From a virus, in the IMG/VR virus record IMGVR_UViG_3300042542_003367, positions 1 to 64,000 of that record: 64,000 nt of DNA; one strand, written 5' to 3'. A program made the translations under genes and the position numbers. Each line of letters opens with the position of its first letter. Position 1 is the first letter of the stretch. Below, one piece after another: positions 7,905-16,666 of this stretch. The notes beneath the pieces are model-generated. The model was not told the origin of the DNA and did not search any database. It saw nothing but the letters and a program-made list of their open reading frames with translations.

Positions 7905-8377
7905 TTTTGTACTCCCTTTTTTAAAATTTCAATAGCTTCTTGTAACAAAGCTACATCTTTCATCATTTGTGTTACTTGTTTTTTATAGAACTGTGCTTGA
8001 TTGTCACTCAATAGCAGAACTCTTGATGAGCGACATTTTCGTTGTTCTATATCTATATTTAATTCACCCTGTATCTCTTCTGCCTTTTTATGATAACGTT
8101 CAGATAATTCTTGAAGAGATTTTATTAGTGTAGGAGACACTACTACGCAAAACAATTGCGTATTACGATATTGCACGTTACTTTGTGACCCGGGCGGCGG
8201 ATAAGAGTCGCGTTCTTTAATATTACATTCATGGCACATGTTATCTGTAAACACCCTTCCGCGACGTAAATATACAGGGTCATCGCTATCTTTCCAAGGT
8301 CGGCTTACACCGCATCTTTGGCATACCCACATCTTAGGTTCTTTTTGACGTTTTTTAAACCAGTCTGACCAACTCAT
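7901..8377 (-). CDS. zinc-finger and coiled-coil protein
   Basis: 158 residues from the ATG at 8377, preceded by AGGAG. Residues about 18-60 hold CQRC and CHEC pairs (one zinc site). From about 85 to the end the protein is helical and charged with heptad-like spacing, so it probably dimerises through a coiled coil. The same ribbon-plus-coil plan appears in the neighbouring gene at 8629-9072. Confidence 0.65.
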   Translation of the reverse strand: MSWSDWFKKRQKEPKMWVCQRCGVSRPWKDSDDPVYLRRGRVFTDNMCHECNIKERDSYPPPGSQSNVQYRNTQLFCVVVSPTLIKSLQELSERYHKKAEEIQGELNIDIEQRKCRSSRVLLLSDNQAQFYKKQVTQMMKDVALLQEAIEILKKGVQK

Positions 8378-8387
8378 GATTTTTCTC

Positions 8388-8642
8388 CTATAACTCAATA
8401 AAATAATACACACCATCTATATCACAAGCTAAACCAGTTTTCCCTTCTGTATTCGTGATATATCTGAGCGTATTTACAGGTACTTTGATTAAGGTATTCA
8501 CAGTATTTATACGTACTGTATTATCACAGTTTATGTTTATGACTTTATTACCCTCTCCTTCTTTGTACCAGCTTGAAGCTAACTCACTTACCTTGCTCCA
8601 GCGATGAAGAGAAAGATATAGTACTAAATCAATGTCTGTCAT
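8388..8642 (-). CDS. unknown 84-residue protein
   Basis: Start at 8642 has AGGAG at ideal spacing. Predicted one N-terminal helix followed by beta strands; no motif recognised. It overlaps the end of the upstream coiled-coil gene by 14 bases, suggesting coupling. Confidence 0.6.
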   Translation of the reverse strand: MTDIDLVLYLSLHRWSKVSELASSWYKEGEGNKVININCDNTVRINTVNTLIKVPVNTLRYITNTEGKTGLACDIDGVYYFIEL

Positions 8643-9072
8643 TATCTTTCTCCTGCAACAACGGAAGAACATCACCTATCAATTCGTTTATCTCCTGCTG
8701 TAAGATATGATAAGTACGCGATACCTCTTCTTTTGCCTGACGTAAACTCTTTAGCCTTTTATTGATACCCTGCATAGTGTCGGGTACTTCATTAATAGTT
8801 GTTTCTTCGCGCTCTGCCTTTTGCTTTTCAAATTCCTTTAATCTCTGGCTATTCATTTTTAGTGACGCTCGTGCTTTAGTTATATTCGCTTGGCATTCGT
8901 GGATAGCACCCTGAATAAAGCAGTCAGGACATAACCATCCACTGCAATCTTTTTCTTTTGCTGGTATATGTACCCATTTCCACCCAAACCCTCTGGCTTC
9001 CTCATAAATATGTTCTATTTCCACACGCAGTTCCATTCTGGTCTGGCATTCTCTGCATTCAATCGTAGACAT
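8629..9072 (-). CDS. zinc-binding coiled-coil protein (paralogue of 24859-25062 and 27638-28213)
   Basis: 147 residues. An N-terminal CRECQ knuckle and a CPDC knuckle at about residue 48 flank a GFGWKWVHIP motif; a long coiled coil follows. The same order, CxxC-type ligands, GW(K/R)(W/Y)VH and (C)xxC, recurs in the protein at 27638-28213 and in shorter form at 24859-25062, so these appear to be paralogues. Role unknown; the zinc module may bind a nucleic acid or a host protein. Confidence 0.7.
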   Translation of the reverse strand: MSTIECRECQTRMELRVEIEHIYEEARGFGWKWVHIPAKEKDCSGWLCPDCFIQGAIHECQANITKARASLKMNSQRLKEFEKQKAEREETTINEVPDTMQGINKRLKSLRQAKEEVSRTYHILQQEINELIGDVLPLLQEKDNDRH

Positions 9073-9074
9073 AA

Positions 9075-9353
9075 TTATAACCCTCTCTTCGCCATAAATA
9101 TGGCAATAATAATTCTGCGCATATTTGCGCGTTTAATCTCGCGGCGGATTTTAGCTTCCCACTTGCGCAGTGCGTCTGGATTTCCTACTGTAGCATTAAT
9201 ACTACATCGAAAGTCTAAAGTCGGTGGAGTATTCCATGCACTTGCTATGTCTCCTATTTTATAATTAACAGACATATCTCTCATCCCCACTGGAGTATGT
9301 TCATCTCCGGCGAAAAACAAGAAGTTATTTATATCGAAATCTTTCGGTTCCAT
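9075..9353 (-). CDS. unknown 92-residue protein
   Basis: First gene downstream of promoter P2. The N-terminus is acidic and beta-like, the C-terminal half is very basic (KWEAKIRREIKRANMRR), followed by a short hydrophobic stretch, so nucleic-acid or membrane contact is possible. GAGGGAAC precedes the ATG. Not recognised. Confidence 0.6.
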   Translation of the reverse strand: MEPKDFDINNFLFFAGDEHTPVGMRDMSVNYKIGDIASAWNTPPTLDFRCSINATVGNPDALRKWEAKIRREIKRANMRRIIIAIFMAKRGL

Positions 9354-9374
9354 AGTTCCCTCTCTTACTCATCT

Positions 9375-9403
9375 ATTATACCAAATTGTATTGAACTTGT
9401 CAA
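9375..9403 (-). promoter_or_regulatory. promoter P2 (leftward)
   Basis: TTGACA and TATAAT with 17-bp spacing on the minus strand. The -35 element is one arm of the inverted repeat TGTATTGA-ACTTG-TCAATACA (plus-strand reading). Drives the run from 9353 leftward. Confidence 0.9.
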
Positions 9404-9417
9404 TACAGTTTAATACT

Positions 9418-9855
9418 TTATTTTGATTGTTTCTCCTTCACCACAACGCGCACAGCCACAGAGACATCAAAATTAGCTTTCCCTTTCTGAACAGTAGCGT
9501 GTGGTTCCGCTATCAGATACATCTCCTGACCTTTGATAGCGTCGAACTCCTGCATAAGCTGATTGATTAAAGCCTGTATCCGGCTGGCGTGGATAATCTC
9601 TTCTTTCGACATTTTGTGCTGTACCACGTCGTTATCAGCGGCTACTTCTGATACTAATAGTGTTATTGTATGTGCTTTAGGTTTACCACAAAGAGCCACA
9701 GCTTCTTTTAATTTATCAACAGACAGTACAGCTTCATGTACAGCAGGAATAGCTGTGCCTTTGTGGTTGCCATACAAATCTTTTAACATATCGTCCTGAC
9801 GCTGGCGCAAACCTTCTGACATTCTGCGGTTAATTTCATCGAACATGGTACTCAT
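9418..9855 (-). CDS. unknown 145-residue protein
   Basis: Start at 9855 has GGGAG upstream and follows the stop of the helicase gene by two bases. The protein is helical in the middle (residues 75-100) with a C-terminal beta region ending in Lys-rich VVVKEKQSK. Its tight coupling to the SF1 helicase gene suggests a replication or recombination accessory role, but no family is recognised. Confidence 0.65.
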   Translation of the reverse strand: MSTMFDEINRRMSEGLRQRQDDMLKDLYGNHKGTAIPAVHEAVLSVDKLKEAVALCGKPKAHTITLLVSEVAADNDVVQHKMSKEEIIHASRIQALINQLMQEFDAIKGQEMYLIAEPHATVQKGKANFDVSVAVRVVVKEKQSK

Positions 9856-9857
9856 AT

Positions 9858-12389
9858 TTACATCTCCCAATCTATCGCCATAGCTGACGCTGGCGACGCA
9901 AGTATTAACGTTTCCGAAGCACGTGTGGCTCCCACGTAGAACACGCGGCGAATGCTGTCACGCTCTTCTTCTGTCCCGTTCCATTCGTTCATGCCTTTTT
10001 TAGATAAATCAGGCATCACAATAACTACCTCAGCTTCTCCACCCTTAACACTATGTATAGTGCCAACGGTTAGTTTCGGCTTCGCATTTAGTGTGTCCTT
10101 GCCATAGAGTTGTGCTATGCGCAAGGGATAGTTCGCACTTTCCTGATATTCATTTTTGAGTTGATTGTACCACCAGTCTATATCAGGCTCAGTTGTCACA
10201 AGACGAATGACTTCATCTTCTTCAAATATCTCCATCAGTGCTTCCGCAGATGATATACGATAAGCGAATTCTGACTGCCCCCACATCTCCAGCACTTTAC
10301 TCGCGCCACGCTTAATCAGACCGTCTTTGATTTTCATCGCCGAAGCCCACAGCGCAATGTCCTGCGTATTCCACGGTGTGCTGTTAATCCCGTCTTTTAA
10401 AGAGTATTTCAGATACGCCATAATCCTTGCTATCATCTTCGCTTTTTTCTGCAAAGGGTTCCAGTCGCCGCGCTTCGGTCTGTACGTGTTGGAGAACGGC
10501 ACACCGTTGTCCATTAATGACTTGATAGTAGGAGACAGCATATAACTGCATGATGCGAGTATCATGACTGTTTTACCATCGCGCAAAAACTTATCGGCTA
10601 CCTCGCAGACATATTCAGGGTTTTTATAATGGAACGCGGACGGCATATAACCTACCAGACCATCTTCGTCCTTACCTACAAATTCCTTCGGCTGGCGCAC
10701 GTTGACACGTTCTATCCACTTCTTGGTGAACTTCAATATTTTGCGCGGCAGTCTGCGTGATAATGGCAGTACTTTTATGTGCTTTGGGTCTATGGCAGGG
10801 AATAAAAATGCTTCCGGTGACGCACCAGCGAAACGGTAAATGCAGTTGTGCGTCACTATTCCGTCTGCTATATATGAGTGGGTTTTCTCAACATTTAAAC
10901 CCACAACATCTCCTTTATAGTATTCACGGGAGACCTGTATCGGCTCCCATATAACCTTTCTATCTTGTGTAGGAATAGGTACACTCATAACTTCTGGCAA
11001 TAAATTACAAGCAATCACTTTCATGTTTCTTGCGCCATAAACATTTAACGTACCCTTTTTAAAAATAGGGAACTCAGGGTATCTACCGCAAGCCGCCAAG
11101 CATTTATATGCCCGTGCTTTTTGTTCTACTGGATTTAACCTTCCCCATAAATATTTTATAGATTCTGGATTAACATATCCAGCAATTCCTGCATTGGTAG
11201 GCTCAAAACATAAAGTAGGTATTCCGTATTGTGCAGAATAGTAATTTTCTAACACAGAAGCATGTTGTCGGGTATCTGTTACTTCTAATACCCATGCTTC
11301 ATCTGTATTTTCTTGTCTGCACCTCACAGGTAAATGCAAACACCCATCTGCCCGCATTAATTTACACCACCCTATTTTCCATCTATCTGCCTGTCGCATC
11401 AGGTATACAACACACTGTTCACTATGATGAGCATTGTTATTCATTCTTACTACCCACGGGTGATTATGAGTAGTAACTGTGGATAAATTTCCTACAGTTA
11501 CTCTTACTGCGCTACCATCGTATGGAGTCCGTGCAATCTCTGTTACCACTTGATTACATTGTATTTTACTATGCGTAAAATTGTAACCTCTGATTTTATC
11601 TCCAATTTCTAAATCTTCGATATTTTTAACTGAATTATCCGACATTGTGATTTTTGTCCCCAAGACCCCTGCTTGGTCATCGTCCCCGGCTTTTAATACA
11701 TACCGCATATTTTTCATCCATTTATTAATTAAAGACAACTGCAAACGGCTACAATCCTGCACTTCGTCATATATCCCTATCTCCGGTCTATCAGGCGCAT
11801 AGTCAACGTCGCGCAGACACCTGTAGATTAAGTCGTTATAGTCAAGGCATCCGGTTTCATATTTCCATGTTTTCCATTCTTCCGCGAAGTCAGCCACATC
11901 ATCAGGATAGCTTTCTTTCGGCTCCATGCGTGAACGCAGGACGTTTAGCTGGCTTAATAACTTCGCACCTTCGAGGTCGTCAGAAGAAGGCATCTCGTCA
12001 AGGTCGTCCACACTGGCGGCAGAAGAGCCTGTTATCCGCCATTGTGGGTGACTGTCGTTCCAACTGCCGATAACCTTGTTAGTCTCAGCTATTTTAATGC
12101 CACCGCCTAACGCCTTATAACAGATACTGTGGAGAGTACCGATATTCGGATACACAGTATCTTCGTAATCGTCCTCACCATACAGTGCCGCATTCTCTTT
12201 ATCAATACGCGCTACCAGTTCCTTCGCCGCGCCCTTGGTAAAAGATGATATTAACACGTTCTGCAATATACCCTGCTGGATAAATTTTCGGATATATGTC
12301 ATCAATGTATATGTCTTACCAGTACCCGGGCTACCGAAGAGTCTGTGTTCTGTGCCGTGTTGAACATTGTCATCTATGAAGTTGTCCAT
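9858..12389 (-). CDS. UvrD/PcrA-like SF1 DNA helicase, interrupted by an intein
   Basis: 843 residues as translated; the spliced product would be about 567. Helicase motifs are in order: Walker A GSPGTGKTYT (residues 19-28), motif II YDEVQD (207-212), motif III GDDDQ joined to CIYRFAGA across the intein, motif V GTIHSVKGGEAEVV, motif VI RVFYVGATRASETL. The enzyme would unwind DNA 3' to 5' in phage replication or repair. The intein (A240-N515) sits exactly inside motif III, between Q239 and C516, so the helicase is inactive until splicing. AAGGGG precedes the ATG; the primase gene ends 9 bases upstream, so the two are co-transcribed. Confidence 0.92.
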   Translation of the reverse strand: MDNFIDDNVQHGTEHRLFGSPGTGKTYTLMTYIRKFIQQGILQNVLISSFTKGAAKELVARIDKENAALYGEDDYEDTVYPNIGTLHSICYKALGGGIKIAETNKVIGSWNDSHPQWRITGSSAASVDDLDEMPSSDDLEGAKLLSQLNVLRSRMEPKESYPDDVADFAEEWKTWKYETGCLDYNDLIYRCLRDVDYAPDRPEIGIYDEVQDCSRLQLSLINKWMKNMRYVLKAGDDDQAGVLGTKITMSDNSVKNIEDLEIGDKIRGYNFTHSKIQCNQVVTEIARTPYDGSAVRVTVGNLSTVTTHNHPWVVRMNNNAHHSEQCVVYLMRQADRWKIGWCKLMRADGCLHLPVRCRQENTDEAWVLEVTDTRQHASVLENYYSAQYGIPTLCFEPTNAGIAGYVNPESIKYLWGRLNPVEQKARAYKCLAACGRYPEFPIFKKGTLNVYGARNMKVIACNLLPEVMSVPIPTQDRKVIWEPIQVSREYYKGDVVGLNVEKTHSYIADGIVTHNCIYRFAGASPEAFLFPAIDPKHIKVLPLSRRLPRKILKFTKKWIERVNVRQPKEFVGKDEDGLVGYMPSAFHYKNPEYVCEVADKFLRDGKTVMILASCSYMLSPTIKSLMDNGVPFSNTYRPKRGDWNPLQKKAKMIARIMAYLKYSLKDGINSTPWNTQDIALWASAMKIKDGLIKRGASKVLEMWGQSEFAYRISSAEALMEIFEEDEVIRLVTTEPDIDWWYNQLKNEYQESANYPLRIAQLYGKDTLNAKPKLTVGTIHSVKGGEAEVVIVMPDLSKKGMNEWNGTEEERDSIRRVFYVGATRASETLILASPASAMAIDWEM
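10845..11672 (-). other. intein in helicase motif III (276 residues)
   Basis: Begins at A240 (AGVLGTKITM) and ends at H514-N515, with C516 as +1 residue. Block A is VLGTKI..., block B is TTHNHPW (T307, H310), block F is VVGLNV with a later KTHSYIADG, block G is VTHN. The first residue is Ala, not Cys or Ser, so the classical first acyl shift is impossible. No LAGLIDADG motif is seen. The insert contains CVVYLMRQADRWKIG and a later SAQYGIP segment, a module I recall from other phage inteins and possibly a degenerate GIY-YIG-like fold. It appears to be a splicing-only intein. Confidence 0.9.
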
Positions 12390-12398
12390 ACTACCCCT

Positions 12399-14102
12399 TT
12401 ACGGAATATGAATTATATTCTCGTTAATGCGCCAATAGCTTTTACGTCCCTTGCCGTTGCCATCGAATTGCCAATTTAACTCGTATGGTTCAGCACCCGC
12501 AGACCGCAAACCTATATATAATTTTCGTTCCGTGAATATCACGTCTTTCTGATGTTTTGCCCACATCTTATATTCGGAACTCATAAAGTAAACAAACCCG
12601 TCCTCTTTCGTAAACGGCTTCCGACTTCTAATGCTGGCATAATTATATTCGCCAATACGCTTCTCAGCGATATACTCACGCAATAAGACTGTGTGCATAC
12701 CCGCTTCCGTTGCTTCCTTGCCCATCTCTACGTCCTGAGCAATATGAAGCATCGCCTGTGCCAGACCTTCCCATTTTTTACCCTGCTTCGGCGGCAATAT
12801 ACGAGTAGCTTCCGCTATCTGCAACCGGAATTTCTGCTCTGATGTCAAACAACTGATGTCGCCAATCGTGATGTCTTTCGGCAGATTAAGACACCGCACC
12901 GTGTAAATATATGGCTCTGCTTTCAGGCAGTAAATACCCTGTATAGGGAACTTCGATAATTGCAATGTCTCTGTCAGGTTGCGTAAAATATCTTTATCAC
13001 TGAACTCGTCAGGGTCTCCCTCAGCAGTGGTCACATTGACCACGACGTTATCTATATAATCATGCGCCGATGCCGACACAAGGTTCTGATGAGCCTTCGA
13101 TATGGTTGTCTGGTAATAACCCCTATGCTTAACGTCCTCGCCGTGGTCAGTGCGAAAACGCAGTAACAACAGGAATATTTCTTCGTCTGTCAGCCCTAAC
13201 TTTACAGCATAGTTCGCAATAGTCATATCCCATGCCGACATACTATTGTCAGGCTGTGTGCCGTCCGCCCTTAATGTTTTCGCTGGCATTGACCACGCGT
13301 TGCGGATACGAGGGTCAGCTTCAAAAATAGCGTCTCTGCGCTCTGTGGTCATCTCTTCCATACTGTTCGGCAGATTAAGTTTCGCCAGCGTACCTGTGCC
13401 ATTCGGCTTCTTCTTTTTGGACTCTGAAATATGATGATAGTCCAGAATACTGTTTATTTTCGATGCCTGATAACGTATTAACGGCGCGTCGTACTTCGTT
13501 ATAGAAACTTCCCGCGCTGGCTGGTACTTATGGTTTAAAGTCCCCGGGACTCTTAAAATCCTCGCGAGGTCAGCGGTAGAGTCAATCGTATATCCGCCAT
13601 ACTCGTGGAATATCTTGCGAATTAATGACTGCCATCGGAACACCATGTTCTGTGCTTCAAAGTGCATATTCTCTTCTTCACATTTGAACATCTTGTCGAA
13701 TAGCCAGTACGCATGGACACCACCACCCGTTTCCACCACCATTGTGGGATACAGCGGGAGTAATTTCAGCAAGTTATAAACCTGCTCCATTGTTTCAGGG
13801 TATCTCTTTTTAGAGTCATGCGCACCTGCGACGACATCTATATCAGCCCACACCCCCGGGATTGTTACTATTTCATCTATTTCAGCCCGCTTGTTAACGG
13901 AGCGTTTGTTTCCATTTTTATGATAAGGGGCTAAACCAAGCCCGAAATACATCTCCCGTCCTTTACTGCTACCGTGTAAAGCGGCATCTACAGCTTCTTG
14001 TTGCGACGCGCACCAGTGTGAAGTGCGCAAGTTATCCCATATCAGGATTGTGTTGTTGTTGATTTCTGGATAGAGCGCGTAGAAAAAGTCAAGAGTATTC
14101 AT
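12399..14102 (-). CDS. archaeo-eukaryotic-type primase (AEP superfamily)
   Basis: 567 residues. Features of phage/plasmid AEP-type (RepB/PriS-like) primases: VWADIDVVAG around residue 90 provides the catalytic DxD, GGGVHAYWLF around 132 the conserved His, and DSTADLARILRVPGTLNHK around 180 the third motif with the basic loop. The C-terminal third (from about 390) looks like a helical winged-helix region. It would synthesise primers and perhaps initiate replication. No fused helicase domain is present; the SF1 helicase follows directly. Start has GGGGGACTT upstream. AEP assignment is by motif order, not by database search. Confidence 0.75.
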   Translation of the reverse strand: MNTLDFFYALYPEINNNTILIWDNLRTSHWCASQQEAVDAALHGSSKGREMYFGLGLAPYHKNGNKRSVNKRAEIDEIVTIPGVWADIDVVAGAHDSKKRYPETMEQVYNLLKLLPLYPTMVVETGGGVHAYWLFDKMFKCEEENMHFEAQNMVFRWQSLIRKIFHEYGGYTIDSTADLARILRVPGTLNHKYQPAREVSITKYDAPLIRYQASKINSILDYHHISESKKKKPNGTGTLAKLNLPNSMEEMTTERRDAIFEADPRIRNAWSMPAKTLRADGTQPDNSMSAWDMTIANYAVKLGLTDEEIFLLLLRFRTDHGEDVKHRGYYQTTISKAHQNLVSASAHDYIDNVVVNVTTAEGDPDEFSDKDILRNLTETLQLSKFPIQGIYCLKAEPYIYTVRCLNLPKDITIGDISCLTSEQKFRLQIAEATRILPPKQGKKWEGLAQAMLHIAQDVEMGKEATEAGMHTVLLREYIAEKRIGEYNYASIRSRKPFTKEDGFVYFMSSEYKMWAKHQKDVIFTERKLYIGLRSAGAEPYELNWQFDGNGKGRKSYWRINENIIHIP

Positions 14103-14171
14103 AAGTCCCCCGTATCGTTTTGCGTGACATTAACTGTAGCAGATACGTGCTAAAAAGTAAAGACAATAAAT

Positions 14172-14201
14172 GTAGTGTCTGCCTGTGCAGACAGACACTA
14201 C
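14172..14201 (-). terminator. strong hairpin between SSB-like and primase genes
   Basis: A 10-bp perfect stem GTAGTGTCTG / CAGACACTAC with a further CTG/CAG pairing inside. On the leftward transcript it follows the stop of the 14225-15145 gene and is followed by ATTTATTGTCTTTAC, only moderately U-rich. It may attenuate transcription so that the abundant SSB-like protein is made in excess over the primase. A weak promoter (TTTACT, 17 bp, TACAGT) could lie just downstream. Confidence 0.55.
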
Positions 14202-14224
14202 TGATAGATTTAACCGGAATTAAC

Positions 14225-15145
14225 TTACATGTTTAACACAGGAATGTCATCGTTGTCGATGTCATTCATGGCTTTATCCAGTTCCGCGTCGGAAGGTACG
14301 TTGTCATCTTTCGGTGCTGTGATTTCAGCTTCGATAACTTCATCTTCCACCGCCGGAGCCTTCGGTACTTCACCAACGAATGTGGGTTTATCTGACGACA
14401 TATTTACTGATACTGTGTCAGCGGACATGTCAATTTCAGTCGCTTTCAGGTGTGGCATCCACTCGTCGCCAATGGCGCGGAGCCGTTTAGCTTCTGTTGG
14501 CGGCAGGTCGGCAACCTTACTGAACTGGCACACAGCATACTTTACTTTTTTGGTGTTCTCTTCCTGACGCAGAGTGACAGCGGTAACTACGCCGGACAAC
14601 CGCTTGCCAGCTTGCAACAGTAATTTTGCGTAATCCATGAACGGCTTTTCCGACATAGCGGATGCGAACATAACCATCGGCAAAATTCCCTGTTCAGTCA
14701 TGAAGAAAATCAATTTGTGCGGACGGCACTTGCGTGAACCATTGACACCGGAGCCGAACTGATTGAAAGCACAGGCATCGCATTTAAAACCACATGCCTT
14801 TGCGTACTTACCTTGCGGGTTTGGTGTTTTGCCGTCATCTGACCAGCAATCAGGACGATTGGTTTCTGCCTGACCGAACTCAACATCATAGCACTGCTTG
14901 ATGTCGCGGTGGAAGATAACTACGCCTTCAAAGGACTTCGTTTCCACTTCACCCTCTGCCGCAGGGTATACCCACGTGGTGGAGCCAGCGGCTGGCATTT
15001 TAATAGCCGTCAGGTCGGATACACGAAGGACGTTATCACCAATGTTCTCATTGATAATCTCGCGGATTTCTTCGTCCGGCAGGGATAAAACCATCCAGTT
15101 TTCAGGATTGATTTTCGCGATTTGATTGTTGTTTGTGTTGCTCAT
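14225..15145 (-). CDS. candidate ssDNA-binding protein
   Basis: 306 residues. The centre has DCWSDDGKTPNPQG and four clustered Cys (CGFKCDACAF, then CRP), a pattern I recall in a widespread phage family annotated as ssDNA-binding or hypothetical. The last 60 residues are strongly acidic and disordered, ending DIDNDDIPVLNM, as in SSB tails that recruit partners. Location next to primase and helicase and a dedicated strong promoter (P3) with a downstream hairpin fit an abundant replication protein. Function is inferred. Confidence 0.55.
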   Translation of the reverse strand: MSNTNNNQIAKINPENWMVLSLPDEEIREIINENIGDNVLRVSDLTAIKMPAAGSTTWVYPAAEGEVETKSFEGVVIFHRDIKQCYDVEFGQAETNRPDCWSDDGKTPNPQGKYAKACGFKCDACAFNQFGSGVNGSRKCRPHKLIFFMTEQGILPMVMFASAMSEKPFMDYAKLLLQAGKRLSGVVTAVTLRQEENTKKVKYAVCQFSKVADLPPTEAKRLRAIGDEWMPHLKATEIDMSADTVSVNMSSDKPTFVGEVPKAPAVEDEVIEAEITAPKDDNVPSDAELDKAMNDIDNDDIPVLNM

Positions 15146-15176
15146 AGCAACCCCCTTTTATTTGTTTGCGGTATTT

Positions 15177-15205
15177 ATTATACCATATTCAATACAATTT
15201 GTCAA
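15177..15205 (-). promoter_or_regulatory. promoter P3 (leftward)
   Basis: TTGACA and TATAAT at 17 bp on the minus strand. The -35 lies in the last codons of the upstream gene, so the promoter reinforces expression of 14225-15145. Half-sites TCAATACA and TCAACCCT are in direct orientation. Confidence 0.85.
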
Positions 15206-16197
15206 CCCTTTCTGGCAGTAATTGTTGGTTTCAATAAAACTGTCAGATATGGTTTAAGATGTGCGGGCAACAGATTACGCATCTGTGCTTCTGAAATCAT
15301 TTCTGGGTCAGATATTAAGGAGTTGTACTCATGTTCTATCTGGTCAGTTAATAATCCTAATGATGCCACCTCGTCGAGATATTCATTAACGAATGGCGCG
15401 GGATTATTCTTAATAGTCGCTACCGTTTCTTTAATCCGGCTTTTCATGCTGGCTGGAAAGATATACTCGCGTATCTGTTCTTTCCATGCCCGGGCATCCT
15501 CACCTGTCAGGCGGTCAAGTTCAGTTATTTCTTCACCTGCTTCCGCTTTTATAGCTTCTATCTCCGCCAGTCGCCGGATAGTGTCGAAGGCTTCAACCTG
15601 CTGTGCGACGAGGATGTTACCTACCCATGTCTGTGTACGTGACATGGAGATGTTCGCGGGTATCTGGTCTTTCGGCATCAGGCGATTATCAGTGAGATAA
15701 CCGTCAAGGAATATTTTCATTTCCGCGATGTCCTGTGGAGTCACTTTGATAGTTATCTTTGCGATGTCCACATCATATCGTTCATCTGCCAGTAGTTCCT
15801 GCTCGTGTTCGTCTGCCAGCTTTTTAAGTTCTTCACCCTGCTTTACCCATGCCCGGACGTAGTAATCCATCACGGCGAAGAACTTCGCTTTTTTGATAAT
15901 GCTATCTTCTTCCGGCTTTACTATAGGGAATACATCACTGTTTGGCGATAAAGGTGATACCCCGTATTGGTGCAATGGTTGCACTTCATTCGGGTCGCCG
16001 TTCATAATTACTTCGTGCTGTTCTCTTGTTATCTCTTCCATAGCCATAGCTATAGAGTCTAACCTGTCATTATCAGCCCCGCGCATAGAATTTAATGCCT
16101 GAGTTAATTCAACGCGAGATACCTCTATAGGCTGTGGCATATCAGCCAGTACTGGCTGTACGTCATCATCATCAAAATCAGGTGCTTTAAGTGTCAT
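15202..16197 (-). CDS. unknown helical protein
   Basis: 331 residues, predicted almost entirely helical after an acidic N-terminus (PDFDDDDVQPV). No catalytic pattern recognised. It lies between replication genes and its stop region carries promoter P3. GGAGAAGAAG precedes the ATG. It might be a replication accessory or recombination protein, but this rests on position only. Confidence 0.75.
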   Translation of the reverse strand: MTLKAPDFDDDDVQPVLADMPQPIEVSRVELTQALNSMRGADNDRLDSIAMAMEEITREQHEVIMNGDPNEVQPLHQYGVSPLSPNSDVFPIVKPEEDSIIKKAKFFAVMDYYVRAWVKQGEELKKLADEHEQELLADERYDVDIAKITIKVTPQDIAEMKIFLDGYLTDNRLMPKDQIPANISMSRTQTWVGNILVAQQVEAFDTIRRLAEIEAIKAEAGEEITELDRLTGEDARAWKEQIREYIFPASMKSRIKETVATIKNNPAPFVNEYLDEVASLGLLTDQIEHEYNSLISDPEMISEAQMRNLLPAHLKPYLTVLLKPTITARKG

Positions 16198-16375
16198 GAT
16201 TTCTTCTTCTCCTCTGGTTTAATTTCCGCTTCTCGCGGAAAGTGGTGTCAGTTTTCTTTTCTTGAAAACGTGCCTTCTCTGCATTTATATGGCAGATACG
16301 ACATCTAAAATAACCGTTCGACCGTTGCTCCCAGTCGTCTTGCAAACAACGTTTGCACTGTTTATTGCGTATCAT
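16187..16375 (-). CDS. small basic zinc-finger protein
   Basis: 62 residues from the ATG at 16375. CKRC and CRICH pairs form one zinc site; the C-terminal half is very basic (REKRKLNQRRRRNHD). It resembles truncated HNH-like or phage zinc-finger proteins but lacks a visible HNH catalytic histidine set. Likely DNA or RNA binding. Overlaps both neighbours by about 11-14 bases. Confidence 0.6.
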   Translation of the reverse strand: MIRNKQCKRCLQDDWEQRSNGYFRCRICHINAEKARFQEKKTDTTFREKRKLNQRRRRNHDT

Positions 16376-16595
16376 CTTTCTCTGGCTCCCAACCATCAGA
16401 AGCTACTATGCCGATAGTGTTTTTATGACGCTCTTTACACAATAAATTCTTGCGCACAAACATGTGTATCCAGCCGCTACCTGTACGATGAGTATGCGCA
16501 TAATAGTAATTACTCTTGTCGATAACAGTATACGCTTTCACTACTTCTGGATGATTGTTTGGCAGTACTATAACTGCTACATCTGTATCACACAT
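16362..16595 (-). CDS. unknown 77-residue protein
   Basis: Start at 16595 chosen because AGAGAGGA is 6 bases upstream. Beta-rich sequence with HTHRTGSGWIHMF; no family recognised. First gene behind promoter P4. Confidence 0.6.
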   Translation of the reverse strand: MCDTDVAVIVLPNNHPEVVKAYTVIDKSNYYYAHTHRTGSGWIHMFVRKNLLCKERHKNTIGIVASDGWEPEKDDTQ

Positions 16596-16618
16596 TACCA
16601 TTCCTCTCTTACACATCT

Positions 16619-16647
16619 ATTATACCAAATTGTATTGAACTTGTCAA
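16619..16647 (-). promoter_or_regulatory. promoter P4 (leftward)
   Basis: TTGACA and TATAAT with 17 bp, nearly identical to P2 including the inverted repeat TGTATTGA-ACTTG-TCAATACA. Drives 16595 leftward. Confidence 0.9.
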
Positions 16648-16666
16648 TACAATTTGGTAATTATTT

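Noticed and set aside
10845-11672. Homing endonuclease in the intein
   Set aside because: No LAGLIDADG or HNH motif; the YLM...KIG segment only vaguely recalls GIY-YIG and catalytic residues are not evident.
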